Positions 49,817 through 59,430 of a DNA stretch of 64,000 nucleotides are shown in pieces. Each line of letters opens with the position of its first letter. Within the stretch, counting starts at the first letter, position 1. Made by a program: the position numbers and the translations under genes. The notes beneath the pieces were generated by a model. That model did not search any database, was not told the DNA's origin, and saw only the letters and a program-made list of their open reading frames with translations. This stretch comes from Clostridia bacterium (GTDB taxonomy: Bacteria > Bacillota > Clostridia > Saccharofermentanales > Saccharofermentanaceae), in the NCBI GenBank assembly GCA_016287245.1, contig JAEEWG010000001.1, positions 1 through 64,000 of the forward strand, read 5' to 3'.

Positions 49817-52003
49817 ATGAAGAAGAAGAAGATCGGCGCCTTGATCCTGGCGCTGGCGATGATCTCTTCTATCGGTCTTTACGGCTGTAAAAAGTCGGAA
49901 ACCACGACAGAAGGTTCATCTGCTTCCGAAACAGAAACGACGGCTACTTCGGCTTCCGAGACAGAGTCCACTGCGGCTCCTGTTGTTGTAGATAAGCCGG
50001 AAGTAAAAGAGGGTGTCCCCGCTGTCATCGAGGATTTCGGTGGCGAGGCTACGACATATAATGGTCGTGGTGACAGCGTTACACTGGATCTGGAAGACGC
50101 AGACGGCGCAGACGGTAAAGTTCTGCATATCGGTGGCCGTACAGCAGAGTGGAACGGTGTAAACTTCCCGGTCGATAATATGATCGGAAATAAGATCAGC
50201 ATTCAGGCTGCAGCTAAGTCTGCTTCCGGTGATGTCATCATTTCCCTGCAGTTCGATTCCATGGGCAGCCCTTCATACTCGAACGTTTTCCACATCGGTG
50301 GATGCGCAGACAGCTTTGTTGAAGGTAAGGGCAGCATCAATGTACCTGCAAACTGCACAAATCCGATGATCTATGTGGAGAGCATGACCACAGACGATAT
50401 CTTCGTAGATTACGTATATATCACTGTGGAAGGTGATTATGTAGATCCTACGGATATTCCTGAACTCGTTCTTAAGGATACATCTGACTATCTGTCACTC
50501 AAGGAACTCTATAAGGACGATTTCGATTTCGGTTGCTGCATCCCGAAGGGACTTGTTACGAGTGAGGTCGAAGAGCCGAGAAAACTCATCGTTAAGGAAT
50601 TCTCTTCCTTCACATGTGAGAACGAAATGAAGCCGGAGAACATCCTCGATGCAGAGACGACTCTGGCCGATCCGGCGAAGTACAATGAGAGCCCGGCTCT
50701 CAAGTTCGATGCCTGCAAGCCGATCCTCGACTTTGCCAAGGAGAACGGTATCAAGATGCGTGGTCATACACTCGTATGGCACTCCCAGACACCGGACTGG
50801 TTCTTCTATGAGAACTATGATATCAATGGAAAGCTCGCCAGCCGTGAACTTATGCTGAAGCGTCTCGAGAACTACATCAAGGGCGTTTTCGAGTACATCG
50901 ATGCAAACTATCCGGATCTGTTCTATGCATTTGACGTAGCCAACGAGTGCGTCATGGATGGATCGAACGATATCCGTAAGAGCAACTGGACAGAGACGAT
51001 CGGTGACGATTTCCTTAACTTCGCTTTCGAGTATGCAAGAAAGTATGCAAACAAGAACATCAAGCTGTTCTACAACGATTACAACGAGTATGTTCCGGGC
51101 AAGCAGGACAAGATCATCGAGCTCATGAAGCCGATCAAGGAAGCCGGTAACCTCGATGGTATCGGTATGCAGTCCCACGTTGACTCCGGCGTAACAGCTG
51201 AAGCTTACATCACTGCTCTTAAGAAGTATGCAGATGAACTCGGTGTTATCATCCACATCACTGAGCTGGATATGAAGACCGCCGGTCTCATTAATCCGGA
51301 ATACGATCAGGGCCTCTATTATCAGGCTCTCTTCGAGGCGATCCTTGCTGCCAAGAAGGAAGGATATAAGATCGAAAGCGTTACCATCTGGGGTCTTGAT
51401 GATTCCAGATCCTGGCTCACCGGCGAGAATCCGGTCCTCTTCTCCGGAGACCTCTCCACAAAGCTGGCATTTGACGGTGTTGTAAATGCGAAGAAGGGCG
51501 GCACGATCGAGAAGCCTGCTGATTATAAGGAACCTCCGAAGGACAGCGATCCGTATGCTGAGGATTTCGAAGACGGCAATTATCTCGGTTCTTCCCGTGC
51601 GGGCGGTGCTCTCTCTGTTGAGAAGGAAGGCGCTTACGAAGGTACTTCCTGCCTGAAGATGTCCGGTGCTTCTGAAGTATGGGACGGCTATGTGATCGAT
51701 GGTACAAGATTCCTCGGCAAGAAGATCAAGTACTCCTTCGCAGTTAAGTCCACAGCAGCTTCTCTGAGCTTCTCTGCGGATATCACAGATCTGTGGCCTC
51801 ATCTTGAGGAGATCAACACCTCCGGCGGAGACTGGGTCTTCGTAGAAGGCGTTCTGGATCTGACTACAGTAGACTGGGTACTTAATAATGGTTCCAAGGT
51901 AACTGTTCCGGATGGAATGGCTTCTCTGAAGCTCTACTTTGAGACACAGGATGTAACTGATGATTTCTATGTAGATGCAATCAAAATCGAAGTGATCGCC
52001 TGA
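49817..52003 (+). CDS. GH10 endo-1,4-beta-xylanase lipoprotein with flanking carbohydrate-binding-like domains
   Basis: 728 residues. The lipoprotein signal MKKKKIGALILALAMISSIG ends at LYGC, followed by a Ser/Thr/Glu linker. A CBM-like beta-sandwich (about 70-215) precedes the GH10 barrel (about 230-575). MRGHTLVWHSQTPDWFF, FDVANECVMD (acid/base Glu377) and IHITELDMK (nucleophile Glu483) are diagnostic, and ESVTIWGLDDSRSWL closes the barrel. A second CBM-like domain (about 585-728) follows, with SLSFSADITDLWPHLEE. It cleaves xylan backbones at the cell surface. It stands alone, with an operator-like palindrome upstream. Confidence 0.95.
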   Translation: MKKKKIGALILALAMISSIGLYGCKKSETTTEGSSASETETTATSASETESTAAPVVVDKPEVKEGVPAVIEDFGGEATTYNGRGDSVTLDLEDADGADGKVLHIGGRTAEWNGVNFPVDNMIGNKISIQAAAKSASGDVIISLQFDSMGSPSYSNVFHIGGCADSFVEGKGSINVPANCTNPMIYVESMTTDDIFVDYVYITVEGDYVDPTDIPELVLKDTSDYLSLKELYKDDFDFGCCIPKGLVTSEVEEPRKLIVKEFSSFTCENEMKPENILDAETTLADPAKYNESPALKFDACKPILDFAKENGIKMRGHTLVWHSQTPDWFFYENYDINGKLASRELMLKRLENYIKGVFEYIDANYPDLFYAFDVANECVMDGSNDIRKSNWTETIGDDFLNFAFEYARKYANKNIKLFYNDYNEYVPGKQDKIIELMKPIKEAGNLDGIGMQSHVDSGVTAEAYITALKKYADELGVIIHITELDMKTAGLINPEYDQGLYYQALFEAILAAKKEGYKIESVTIWGLDDSRSWLTGENPVLFSGDLSTKLAFDGVVNAKKGGTIEKPADYKEPPKDSDPYAEDFEDGNYLGSSRAGGALSVEKEGAYEGTSCLKMSGASEVWDGYVIDGTRFLGKKIKYSFAVKSTAASLSFSADITDLWPHLEEINTSGGDWVFVEGVLDLTTVDWVLNNGSKVTVPDGMASLKLYFETQDVTDDFYVDAIKIEVIA

Positions 52004-52027
52004 TCATCACATTACTAAGCATTAACG

Positions 52028-52063
52028 GAAGGGATCTCGTTTCGGACGGGATCCCTTCTTTTT
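52028..52063 (+). terminator. Intrinsic terminator of the xylanase gene
   Basis: A 13-bp stem (52028-52040 with 52046-52058, one G-T pair) has a TTCGG loop and is followed by TTTTT. The next promoter begins only a few nt later. Confidence 0.92.
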
Positions 52064-52064
52064 A

Positions 52065-52073
52065 TGTTATACT
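52065..52073 (+). promoter_or_regulatory. Extended -10 promoter for folA
   Basis: TGTTATACT (TGnTATACT), immediately after the xylanase terminator and 39 bp before the start codon. Confidence 0.6.
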
Positions 52074-52112
52074 TGAAAAGAACTATCGCACAGATGTACA
52101 GGAGAAAGCAGG

Positions 52113-52613
52113 ATGAGTATAGTAGCCATCGTGGCAGTAGATGAAAACTGGGGGATCGGGAACAAGGGAGAACTTCTCATAAGCCTTCCCGAAGACCAGA
52201 AGCAGAACTTCAAGGTCAAGACCCTGGGGCATCCTGTCATCTTCGGAAGAAAGACGCTGGATACTTTTCCGGGAGGAAAACTTCTTCCCGGGCGCCCGAA
52301 CTTTATCCTGTCGAGGAATCCTGAGCTCTCTGTAGAAGGGGCGACGGTTTTTCACTCGGTGGAAGAGGCCGTCGAGTATATGCGAAAAGATCCGGACGAG
52401 ACCTTCTTTATCATCGGCGGGGAGCAGATCTATAAGCAGTTCCTGCCTTACTGCGATAAATGTATCGTATCGAAGATCCATAAAAGCTTTCCAGCTGATG
52501 CCTTTTTCCCGGACCTGGATAAGCAGGAGGAGTGGAAGCTCTTAAGCCGCGAAGCATCTATACACTCGGTGAAGGGTGTAAGCTTTTCGATCTGGACGTA
52601 TATGAAAAAATGA
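52113..52613 (+). CDS. folA: Dihydrofolate reductase
   Basis: 166 residues. It reduces dihydrofolate with NADPH. MSIVAIVAVDENWGIGNKGELL holds the N-terminal substrate loop, GHPVIFGRKTLDTFPG the NADPH and folate motif, FIIGGEQIYKQFLPYCD the second NADPH motif. Length and order are normal. No thymidylate synthase gene is nearby. ATG follows AGGAGAAAGCAGG. Confidence 0.95.
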   Translation: MSIVAIVAVDENWGIGNKGELLISLPEDQKQNFKVKTLGHPVIFGRKTLDTFPGGKLLPGRPNFILSRNPELSVEGATVFHSVEEAVEYMRKDPDETFFIIGGEQIYKQFLPYCDKCIVSKIHKSFPADAFFPDLDKQEEWKLLSREASIHSVKGVSFSIWTYMKK

Positions 52614-52702
52614 TTTTCATTTCATGAAAATGCACAACTCGAAATTGTGCTATGTGTACAATTCTAAGTCGTTTCGAATGTGCAACATCTACAAAACAAG
52701 CG

Positions 52703-52731
52703 TTGACTCATTTTCTTTCGAAAGCTATAAT
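52703..52731 (+). promoter_or_regulatory. Sigma-A promoter of the HPr-like gene
   Basis: TTGACT (52703-52708), 17 nt, TATAAT (52726-52731): one of the strongest promoters in the window. It implies that translation starts at 52810, not in the open frame further upstream. Two small inverted repeats (52613-52631 and 52632-52650) precede it. Confidence 0.85.
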
Positions 52732-52809
52732 GAAATCGCAAGGTCAGAGATGACCTGGCGCAAGAAAAGAATGGAAAAAGAAATTGTTTACTTAAAGGAG
52801 GTAGTCACC

Positions 52810-53076
52810 ATGAAGGCTTTTAACATGAGCAATGTAGATGTTCATCAGTTTATGCAGGCTCTGGATTCCTGCTCCGGCGATGTAATGCTTATTACCGATG
52901 AGGGTGACAAGTTTAATCTGAAGAGCAAACTCAGCCAGATCACAGGTCTTATGAAGCTGATCGAAGGCGGTAAGCTTGTTAGTGCGAAGATCTACTGCTC
53001 CAATCAGGAAGACGAAGCACTGCTGTTCAGACTGAACCTTTTCGGAACTGTAGAAGATGTTGAAAACATCGGCTGA
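52810..53076 (+). CDS. Small HPr-like protein without the phosphorylatable histidine
   Basis: 88 residues, starting at ATG 52810 behind AAAGGAGGT. The order CSGDVMLI..GDKFNLKSKLSQITGL, then SAKIYCSNQEDEALLFRL, follows the HPr fold: the strand before the Ser46 region with NLKS, the helix after it, and the late strand with a DE..AL helix. The N-terminal His15 region is replaced by MSNVDVHQFMQ, so PTS phosphotransfer is unlikely as in true HPr, but a Ser in NLKS is kept. Assignment is by pattern, not alignment. It has a strong promoter and terminator, so it should be well expressed as a single gene. Confidence 0.6.
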   Translation: MKAFNMSNVDVHQFMQALDSCSGDVMLITDEGDKFNLKSKLSQITGLMKLIEGGKLVSAKIYCSNQEDEALLFRLNLFGTVEDVENIG

Positions 53077-53137
53077 TCCGAAGAGTGCTCGCCAAAAGTA
53101 AGATGCAATATCTTACTTATCCAATTGAATGTTAGCG

Positions 53138-53176
53138 GGAGCTGCTGGATAAAATCCAACAGCTCCTTTTTTCTTT
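53138..53176 (+). terminator. Intrinsic terminator of the HPr-like gene
   Basis: GGAGCTGCTGGA (53138-53149) pairs with TCCAACAGCTCC (53155-53166) with a single C-A mismatch, followed by six T residues. Confidence 0.9.
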
Positions 53177-53211
53177 ATATTTTCTTAGTACATTTGCGGG
53201 AGTACTTAGGC

Positions 53212-53217
53212 TATAAT
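53212..53217 (+). promoter_or_regulatory. -10 element before the permease gene
   Basis: A perfect TATAAT, 25 bp before the start codon, in a short gap after a terminator. No clear -35. Confidence 0.45.
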
Positions 53218-53242
53218 GTCAGGGTAGGAGGGATCTTTTCGC

Positions 53243-54082
53243 ATGATCAAAGAACTGAAAGTCAATTTATACCGCCTTTTACGGTCGAAGTCGCCTTATG
53301 TCATCCTTGGTATCCTGATCTTCGGTTCGATCCTGTCAGCATTTGTCATCAAGTTCTGTGTGGATGATCCCTTCGGTCTATTATCGGCGCTTAAAGTGGA
53401 TATCGTTGACGCAGCGACGACTGAAGCAGAAAAGGATTCTTATGAAGCTCTGGCTATAAGTCTGGATGATCTTGCTAATACGAACTGTCTGTCGGGCGTT
53501 GTCAGCATGAATTACTGTTCGGAACTTGTGTACTTCCTCTGGAGCCTCGTGTTCGCGATCTTTGTGTCGGGTGAATTCAAATCCAGATTTCATGTGAATC
53601 ACTATTCTCTGAATTCCAAACCAGCGATGATCGTCTTCCTGGAGTGGCTCACGCTATGTATTGTATTAGTGGTTTCGGAGATCCTCTGTTACCTTGTCTC
53701 TTTGGGACTAAGTGTTGCTTTGTGTTCATCATTTGCATTTACGGACGGCCTTTTGATGCTTCAAAATGGCGTATTTATGCTGGGCGTCATGATCACTTTT
53801 GCATCCCTGGCTTTTATGGTCGCTTATCTTCGAAAAGCCTCTCCGCTTGCGATCGTGCTTTCCGCGCTCTGGTGCTTCGGCGTTTTCGATCTTGTATTCG
53901 CGCTTATCCAGTTCTGGATCCCATTAAGTTCCAACTTCGATCTTAAGTCTTTTTCCACGAAGATCGCACTGAATAAAATGACCACGATGAATTATGTCAC
54001 CGGAACGGCCACGATACTCTTCCTGACGGGCATTTTCCTTGGTGTGACGCTCTACGTCGCATCGAAAAGAGATCCGTACTGA
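53243..54082 (+). CDS. ABC-2-type membrane protein, putative permease without ATPase partner
   Basis: 279 residues with six predicted membrane helices: about 18-38, 92-108, 130-158, 168-195, 205-225 and 250-270. The first helix follows MIKELKVNLYRLLRSKSPYV, and the extracellular loop between helices 1 and 2 is large. This is the layout of ABC-2 permease subunits, which usually need an adjacent ATP-binding protein, but none is next to it. ATG follows GTAGGAGGG. It may use an ATPase encoded elsewhere. Confidence 0.7.
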   Translation: MIKELKVNLYRLLRSKSPYVILGILIFGSILSAFVIKFCVDDPFGLLSALKVDIVDAATTEAEKDSYEALAISLDDLANTNCLSGVVSMNYCSELVYFLWSLVFAIFVSGEFKSRFHVNHYSLNSKPAMIVFLEWLTLCIVLVVSEILCYLVSLGLSVALCSSFAFTDGLLMLQNGVFMLGVMITFASLAFMVAYLRKASPLAIVLSALWCFGVFDLVFALIQFWIPLSSNFDLKSFSTKIALNKMTTMNYVTGTATILFLTGIFLGVTLYVASKRDPY

Positions 54083-54117
54083 TTCCATAGTAAAACATAC
54101 TGGGAAAGCTTCTTTTG

Positions 54118-54126
54118 TGATATAAT
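54118..54126 (+). promoter_or_regulatory. Extended -10 promoter for the gene at 54163
   Basis: TGATATAAT, an exact TGnTATAAT, 36 bp before the start codon. An mRNA beginning near 54133 excludes the in-frame ATG at 54130. Confidence 0.65.
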
Positions 54127-54162
54127 AATATGTCACGAAATTTGCATTTCTTAGGAGATTTT

Positions 54163-54996
54163 ATGATCAACTATCTATATAACGCCAGAGATATTGCTGC
54201 ATACTTCAAATGGGCAGGTGTGTCGTCCCATCAGGAGAAGGAATATCTGTACTATATTTTCCAGATCGGAAAAGATCTTCTGGCCAAGCCTCTGACCTAC
54301 GATTACGACGAGTTCGAAAAGGCCGTGTACCGCGATCTTTACTATCTGTGGTCCGAAGGCTTCGAGAATGAGTTTTCCGATATTGCGACGATCGCACCGA
54401 AGGGTGCTGTGTCGCTGATCTGTGATCAGGAGTTCATCACGCTCGAATCGTATATGAAGCTTCTTGCGCTGCACCTGATCTTCAGCAGAAATCTGCCGTA
54501 TGTGCATGTGAACTTTACCGGGCTTATGCTGACGCTTGGCTTAAAGGGCGAGTTTTGCGATTACGAGAAGAATGTTGTTATCGCCTGTGAGACACTTCAT
54601 CTGACCACACAGGATGTATTTTCCCAGCCTTTCGATCTGCACCTGGGTATCCCGGATGAGATGCTGTGTCTTTGCCTGGAGCCTGAATTCAGAAAGAGTC
54701 TTTCCGCGCATGATGATTTCAGGAAAAGATTCATCAAGCAGGCGGAGACGCGTCTTCAGGAGCTGAAGAAGACTTCTGCCGCGATCCAGGAGAAGGAAGA
54801 AAAGAAGAAGCAGCGGCTTCTTAAGAGAAAACTGGCAAGGGAAGCCGCAAAAGCCGAAAGAGAAGCGGCGAAGACGAAAAAGGAAAATGAAAGTAAGAAA
54901 GAAGTTACCGGCACGAAGAAGTGTGCCGTAAAAAAGACGGCAAGTGCGAAGAAGGAGACTTCGGCTTCCGTCGAAACGAAAAAGAAGGAAAAGTAA
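54163..54996 (+). CDS. Protein of unknown function with Lys/Ala-rich C-terminal tail
   Basis: About 277 residues. The start at 54163 follows TTAGGAG. Residues 1 to about 190 form a compact, mostly helical domain (MINYLYNARDIAAYFKWAG, then SSHQEKEYLYYIFQIGKDLL) of no family I know. From about 195 a charged coiled coil begins (LQELKKTSAAIQEKEEKKK), and the last 60 or so residues are Lys, Ala, Glu and Thr, similar to tails that bind nucleic acid or ribosomes. It lies 21 nt before the activase gene and may share its transcript. Confidence 0.7.
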   Translation: MINYLYNARDIAAYFKWAGVSSHQEKEYLYYIFQIGKDLLAKPLTYDYDEFEKAVYRDLYYLWSEGFENEFSDIATIAPKGAVSLICDQEFITLESYMKLLALHLIFSRNLPYVHVNFTGLMLTLGLKGEFCDYEKNVVIACETLHLTTQDVFSQPFDLHLGIPDEMLCLCLEPEFRKSLSAHDDFRKRFIKQAETRLQELKKTSAAIQEKEEKKKQRLLKRKLAREAAKAEREAAKTKKENESKKEVTGTKKCAVKKTASAKKETSASVETKKKEK

Positions 54997-55017
54997 GGGG
55001 ACAGTAGGAAAGATTTC

Positions 55018-58000
55018 ATGGAAACGATAATGAACATGGGCCTGGATATCGGCTCAACGACCATTAAGATCGTACTCACGAAAGAAGAAGAGGTCATTTA
55101 TTCCGAGTATCGGCGCCACCACTCCGATATTGCCGGTGAGCTTTTAAGCGCGTTTGAAGAAGTGAATAAGCAATTCCCGGGACTGGAGACACGTGTACAG
55201 ATCACGGGTTCCGGCGGACTTTCCGTGGCCAAGTGGCTGGGACTGGACTTCGTTCAGGAAGTCATTGCGGAGACCGTGGCGATCACGAAATATCACCCGG
55301 AGACCGATGTTATCATCGAGCTCGGCGGTGAGGATGCGAAGATCACTTATCTTCATCCGGTACCGGAGCAGCGCATGAACGGTACCTGTGCCGGTGGTAC
55401 GGGTGCTTTCATCGACCAGATGGCTACACTCCTTCGTACGGATGCCGACGGCTTAAATGAGATGGCGAAGTCCTATACGACGCTTTATACGATCGCATCC
55501 CGCTGCGGTGTTTTCGCTAAGAGCGACCTTCAGCCTTTGATCAACGAAGGTGCTGCAAAAGAAGACCTCGCGGCCTCGATCTTCCAGGCTGTGGTCAACC
55601 AGACGATCGCGGGACTTGCCTGCGGACGTCCGATCCGTGGACATATCGCATTTTTAGGCGGTCCGCTGTTCTTTAACTCTGAACTTAGAAAAGCCTTTGA
55701 AAGAACCCTGGAAGAGCAGGTGAAATCTTTCTGGATGCCGGATAATGCACAGATCTACGTCGCTCTCGGTGCGGCGCTTGGTGCCAAGGGCGATGCTGTC
55801 AAGCTTTCCGATCTGATCGCCTCTTTTGCATCAAGAGAGGGATTCGAGCCGGATATCAAGAGAATTGCGCCGCTTTTCGCAAATGAACGTGAAAAGGAGC
55901 TTTTCGATGAGAGACATCAGAGAGCAACCTTAGACCTCTATCAGCTTTCGAAGCAGAAGGGTCCGTGCTACCTCGGTATCGATGCCGGAAGTACGACCAC
56001 GAAAGCAGTCCTTATCAACGAAGAAGGACAGATGGTCTATACCTACTATGCCAGCAACCAGGGCAATCCGGTAAAGAGCGCTGTCAATATCGTCAAGCAG
56101 CTCTATGAGCAGATGCCGCCGGAGACCTATATCGCGAACAGCTGTGTTACCGGTTACGGCGAGAACATCATCCGCGCCGCACTGGGTGTCGATCTCGGCG
56201 AGATCGAGACGATGGCGCACTTCCAGTCCGCGAAGTATTTCTGCCCGGATGTGGATTTCATCATCGACATCGGCGGTCAGGACATGAAGTGCATGAAGAT
56301 CCGAAACGGCGTGATCGACTCCATCATGCTGAACGAAGCCTGTTCTTCGGGCTGCGGATCTTTTATCCAGACATTTGCCGAAAACCTTAATATGGATGCG
56401 CATACATTCTCCATCGAAGCTCTTTCGGCCGAAAACCCGGTGGATCTCGGTACGAGATGTACGGTATTCATGAACTCGAAAGTAAAGCAGGCGCAGAAGG
56501 AAGGCGCGACCGTCGGCGATATCTCCGCGGGCCTTTCGTATTCCGTCGTCCGTAATGCTCTCTATAAGGTCATTAAGATCCGTGATACGCAGGAGCTCGG
56601 TAAGAAGATCGTCGTACAGGGCGGTACGTTCTTAAACGATGCGATCCTTAGATGCTTCGAGCTGATCTCCGGACGTGAAGTCATCCGTCCGAACGTCGCC
56701 GGACTTATGGGTGCTTTCGGTGCGGCGATCATCGCGAAGAAACGTATGCCGAAAGATCAGAAAGTCTCCGGACTTTTAGGCCTCGAAGAACTTAACCGAT
56801 TCGAGATGACGACAGAGATGGCGACATGTCCTCTCTGTACCAACCACTGTAAACTGACGATCTCCACTTTCAGCAACGGCGAGCGCTTTATTTCAGGTAA
56901 CCGCTGTGAAAGAGGTGAAGGAAAAGAAAAAGCAAAGGATACGCTCCCGAACCTGATCGCATATAAATATGCAAGAACTTTCCGCTATAAGCCGCTGGCT
57001 AAGGATAAGGCGCCAAGAGGCGAGATCGGTATTCCGAGAGCGCTGAATATGTATGAGAACTATCCGTTCTGGTTTACGGTCCTTACCGAGCTCGGTTTCT
57101 CTGTCGTGATCTCTCCGAGATCGAACCATGAGCTTTTCGAAAAGGGTATGGATTCTATTCCGTCGGAAAGTGTCTGCTATCCGGCCAAGCTTGTACACGG
57201 CCATATTGAGGCGCTGATCGAAAAGGGCATCAAGACGATCTTCTATCCGGACGTGCCGTATGAGCGCCACGAGAACAAGGATTCCGGCAACCACTTTAAC
57301 TGTCCGATCGTCGCCTCTTATCCGGAAGTTATCCGTAACAACCTCGAAAATATACAGGATAAAGGCATTAAGTACTTAAATCCGTTCCTGCCGCTCGATA
57401 ACGATGAGGCACTTGCTGAACAGCTCGCGATCGCGCTTTCCGATTTCGGTGTCACGAAGGCGGAGACCGTGAAGGCCGTAGCTGCCGGTAACAAGGAATA
57501 TGACGAGTATAAGGCGGATATCAGAAGAAAAGGCCAGGAAGTCATCGAGGATCTTGAAAGGACCGGACAAAAGGGTATCGTTCTTTCCGGCCGTCCGTAT
57601 CACACGGACCCGGAGATCCATCACGGTATTCCGGAGATGATCAACTCCTTAGGACTTGCTGTCTTAAGTGAGGACAGCGTCGCGGTTCCTGGAAGACTTC
57701 AGCGTCCGATCCGTGTCGTTGACCAGTGGATGTATCACACACGTCTTTACGAAGCGGCTGCCTATGTCGCTACAAACGATAATCTTGAGCTTGTGCAGCT
57801 GACCTCTTTCGGATGCGGTCTTGATGCCGTTACATCCGACCAGGTGCAGGAGATACTCGAATCCCAGGGAAAGCTCTATACGCTCCTGAAGATCGACGAA
57901 GTCAGTAACCTCGGTGCGGCCCGTATCCGTATGCGTTCCCTGAAGGTCGCGATGGATGAGCGTGAGGCGGCGCGAAAAGATGGCACGATGCCGAAGCGCG

Positions 58001-59412
58001 AGAAGAAGTCCTATACGATCAAGCGCGTGCCTTTTACCGAAGAACATAAGAAACGCCACACGATCCTGGCACCGCAGATGGCGCCGATCGAATTCGAGTT
58101 CGTCGAAGCCGTGTTCCATAACCACGGGTATAAGCTGAAGGTCTTAAAAGAAGCGACCCAGGCGGACATCGAGTGCGGACTGCGATTCGTCAACAATGAC
58201 GCATGTTTCCCGACTGTTATCGTTGTCGGACAGATGATCAATGCGATCCTGTCGGGAGATGTCGACCGCGACAATACGACGGTGCTGATCACACAGACCG
58301 GCGGCGGATGCCGTGCCACAAACTATGTCGCTTTCCTTCGAAAAGCACTGCGCGAGGCAGGCTACGGCGATATTCCGGTCATTGCGCTTTCGGTACAGCA
58401 GTTTGAAAAGAACCCGGGCTTTAGACCGACGCTTCCTTTCATCAACAGTGCACTTCGTGCGATCTGCTACGGCGATATGCTGCAGACGCTGCTTTTACGC
58501 GTGCGTCCGTATGAGAAGATAAAGGGCTCGGCGAATGCGCTCTACCAGTTCTGGAACCGCTGCGGCAAGCTCTTCTTCAATCCGAAGCAGAAATTCGAAG
58601 ACATCACGACCGAGTACATCATGGCGGAGGCCTGCAAGAACGCGCCTCTTTCCGATGAGGAGAAGAAGGCGGTGGAGGATCTTCTTAAGGAACTTCACTG
58701 CGCGAAGGTCGGCCGTCCGTCTTCCTATAGAAGATTGATCGATGCGACCATCGATACCTTTGATAAGTTCCCGATGCTCGATATCCCGAGAAAGCCGCGC
58801 GTCGGTCTCGTCGGAGAGATCCTCGTCAAGTTCCAGCCGGATGCGAATAACCACGCAGTAGATGTTGTCGAGCAGGAAGGTTGCGAAGCCGTTGTTCCCG
58901 GTCTTCTCGATTTCTTCCTCTACTGCACGATGGGTCCTGTATGGGCTGCCGAGCACTTAGGAAGAAGTAAGAAGAGCGCATGGCTCAGTAACCGTGGTAT
59001 CGATCTTCTGCAGTCGTACAGAAGCCACATCATCAGGAAGATGGAGCAGACCGGTAAGTTCCAGCTTCCGCAGAGCATCCGTCATATGGCGAAGAAAGCT
59101 GAGAACGTCCTGTCCTGCGGCAACAACAATGGTGAGGGATGGTTCCTGACGGCCGAGATGATCGAACTTATCGAGAGCGGTGTGCCGAACATCATCTGCG
59201 CACAGCCTTTCGCATGTCTTCCGAACCACGTGACCGGTAAGGGCATGATCAAAGAGCTCCGCCGCCAGTATCCGGAATCAAACATCATCCCGATCGACTA
59301 CGATCCGGGCGCCAGTGAGGCAAACCAGCTGAACCGTATCAAGCTCATGGTCAGCACGGCGCATTACCGCGAAGAGATGAAGCGGCAGGAAGAAGAAAAG
59401 AAGAATTCATAA
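55018..59412 (+). CDS. 2-hydroxyacyl-CoA dehydratase activase-like protein, double ASKHA domain with DUF2229
   Basis: 1464 residues. Two BcrAD/BadFG-type ASKHA ATPase domains are fused. The first begins [15 protein letters not shown], with [15 protein letters not shown] near 123. The second begins [14 protein letters not shown] near 318, with [13 protein letters not shown] near 438. The Cys in these loops is placed like the 4Fe-4S ligands of HgdC activases. A Cys-rich segment near 603 (CPLCTNHC) leads into a DUF2229 part ([17 protein letters not shown] near 668) and a long HgdB-like C-terminal region. Such giant fusions are common in Clostridia but their substrate is unknown. No separate dehydratase subunits are nearby. 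Confidence 0.9.
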   Translation: METIMNMGLDIGSTTIKIVLTKEEEVIYSEYRRHHSDIAGELLSAFEEVNKQFPGLETRVQITGSGGLSVAKWLGLDFVQEVIAETVAITKYHPETDVIIELGGEDAKITYLHPVPEQRMNGTCAGGTGAFIDQMATLLRTDADGLNEMAKSYTTLYTIASRCGVFAKSDLQPLINEGAAKEDLAASIFQAVVNQTIAGLACGRPIRGHIAFLGGPLFFNSELRKAFERTLEEQVKSFWMPDNAQIYVALGAALGAKGDAVKLSDLIASFASREGFEPDIKRIAPLFANEREKELFDERHQRATLDLYQLSKQKGPCYLGIDAGSTTTKAVLINEEGQMVYTYYASNQGNPVKSAVNIVKQLYEQMPPETYIANSCVTGYGENIIRAALGVDLGEIETMAHFQSAKYFCPDVDFIIDIGGQDMKCMKIRNGVIDSIMLNEACSSGCGSFIQTFAENLNMDAHTFSIEALSAENPVDLGTRCTVFMNSKVKQAQKEGATVGDISAGLSYSVVRNALYKVIKIRDTQELGKKIVVQGGTFLNDAILRCFELISGREVIRPNVAGLMGAFGAAIIAKKRMPKDQKVSGLLGLEELNRFEMTTEMATCPLCTNHCKLTISTFSNGERFISGNRCERGEGKEKAKDTLPNLIAYKYARTFRYKPLAKDKAPRGEIGIPRALNMYENYPFWFTVLTELGFSVVISPRSNHELFEKGMDSIPSESVCYPAKLVHGHIEALIEKGIKTIFYPDVPYERHENKDSGNHFNCPIVASYPEVIRNNLENIQDKGIKYLNPFLPLDNDEALAEQLAIALSDFGVTKAETVKAVAAGNKEYDEYKADIRRKGQEVIEDLERTGQKGIVLSGRPYHTDPEIHHGIPEMINSLGLAVLSEDSVAVPGRLQRPIRVVDQWMYHTRLYEAAAYVATNDNLELVQLTSFGCGLDAVTSDQVQEILESQGKLYTLLKIDEVSNLGAARIRMRSLKVAMDEREAARKDGTMPKREKKSYTIKRVPFTEEHKKRHTILAPQMAPIEFEFVEAVFHNHGYKLKVLKEATQADIECGLRFVNNDACFPTVIVVGQMINAILSGDVDRDNTTVLITQTGGGCRATNYVAFLRKALREAGYGDIPVIALSVQQFEKNPGFRPTLPFINSALRAICYGDMLQTLLLRVRPYEKIKGSANALYQFWNRCGKLFFNPKQKFEDITTEYIMAEACKNAPLSDEEKKAVEDLLKELHCAKVGRPSSYRRLIDATIDTFDKFPMLDIPRKPRVGLVGEILVKFQPDANNHAVDVVEQEGCEAVVPGLLDFFLYCTMGPVWAAEHLGRSKKSAWLSNRGIDLLQSYRSHIIRKMEQTGKFQLPQSIRHMAKKAENVLSCGNNNGEGWFLTAEMIELIESGVPNIICAQPFACLPNHVTGKGMIKELRRQYPESNIIPIDYDPGASEANQLNRIKLMVSTAHYREEMKRQEEEKKNS

Positions 59413-59430
59413 GAAACGGGAGAGACACCT

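Noticed and set aside
52624..52809. N-terminal extension of the HPr-like gene to ATG 52624
   Set aside because: The consensus promoter at 52703-52731 lies inside the extension and a perfect ribosome-binding site precedes ATG 52810.
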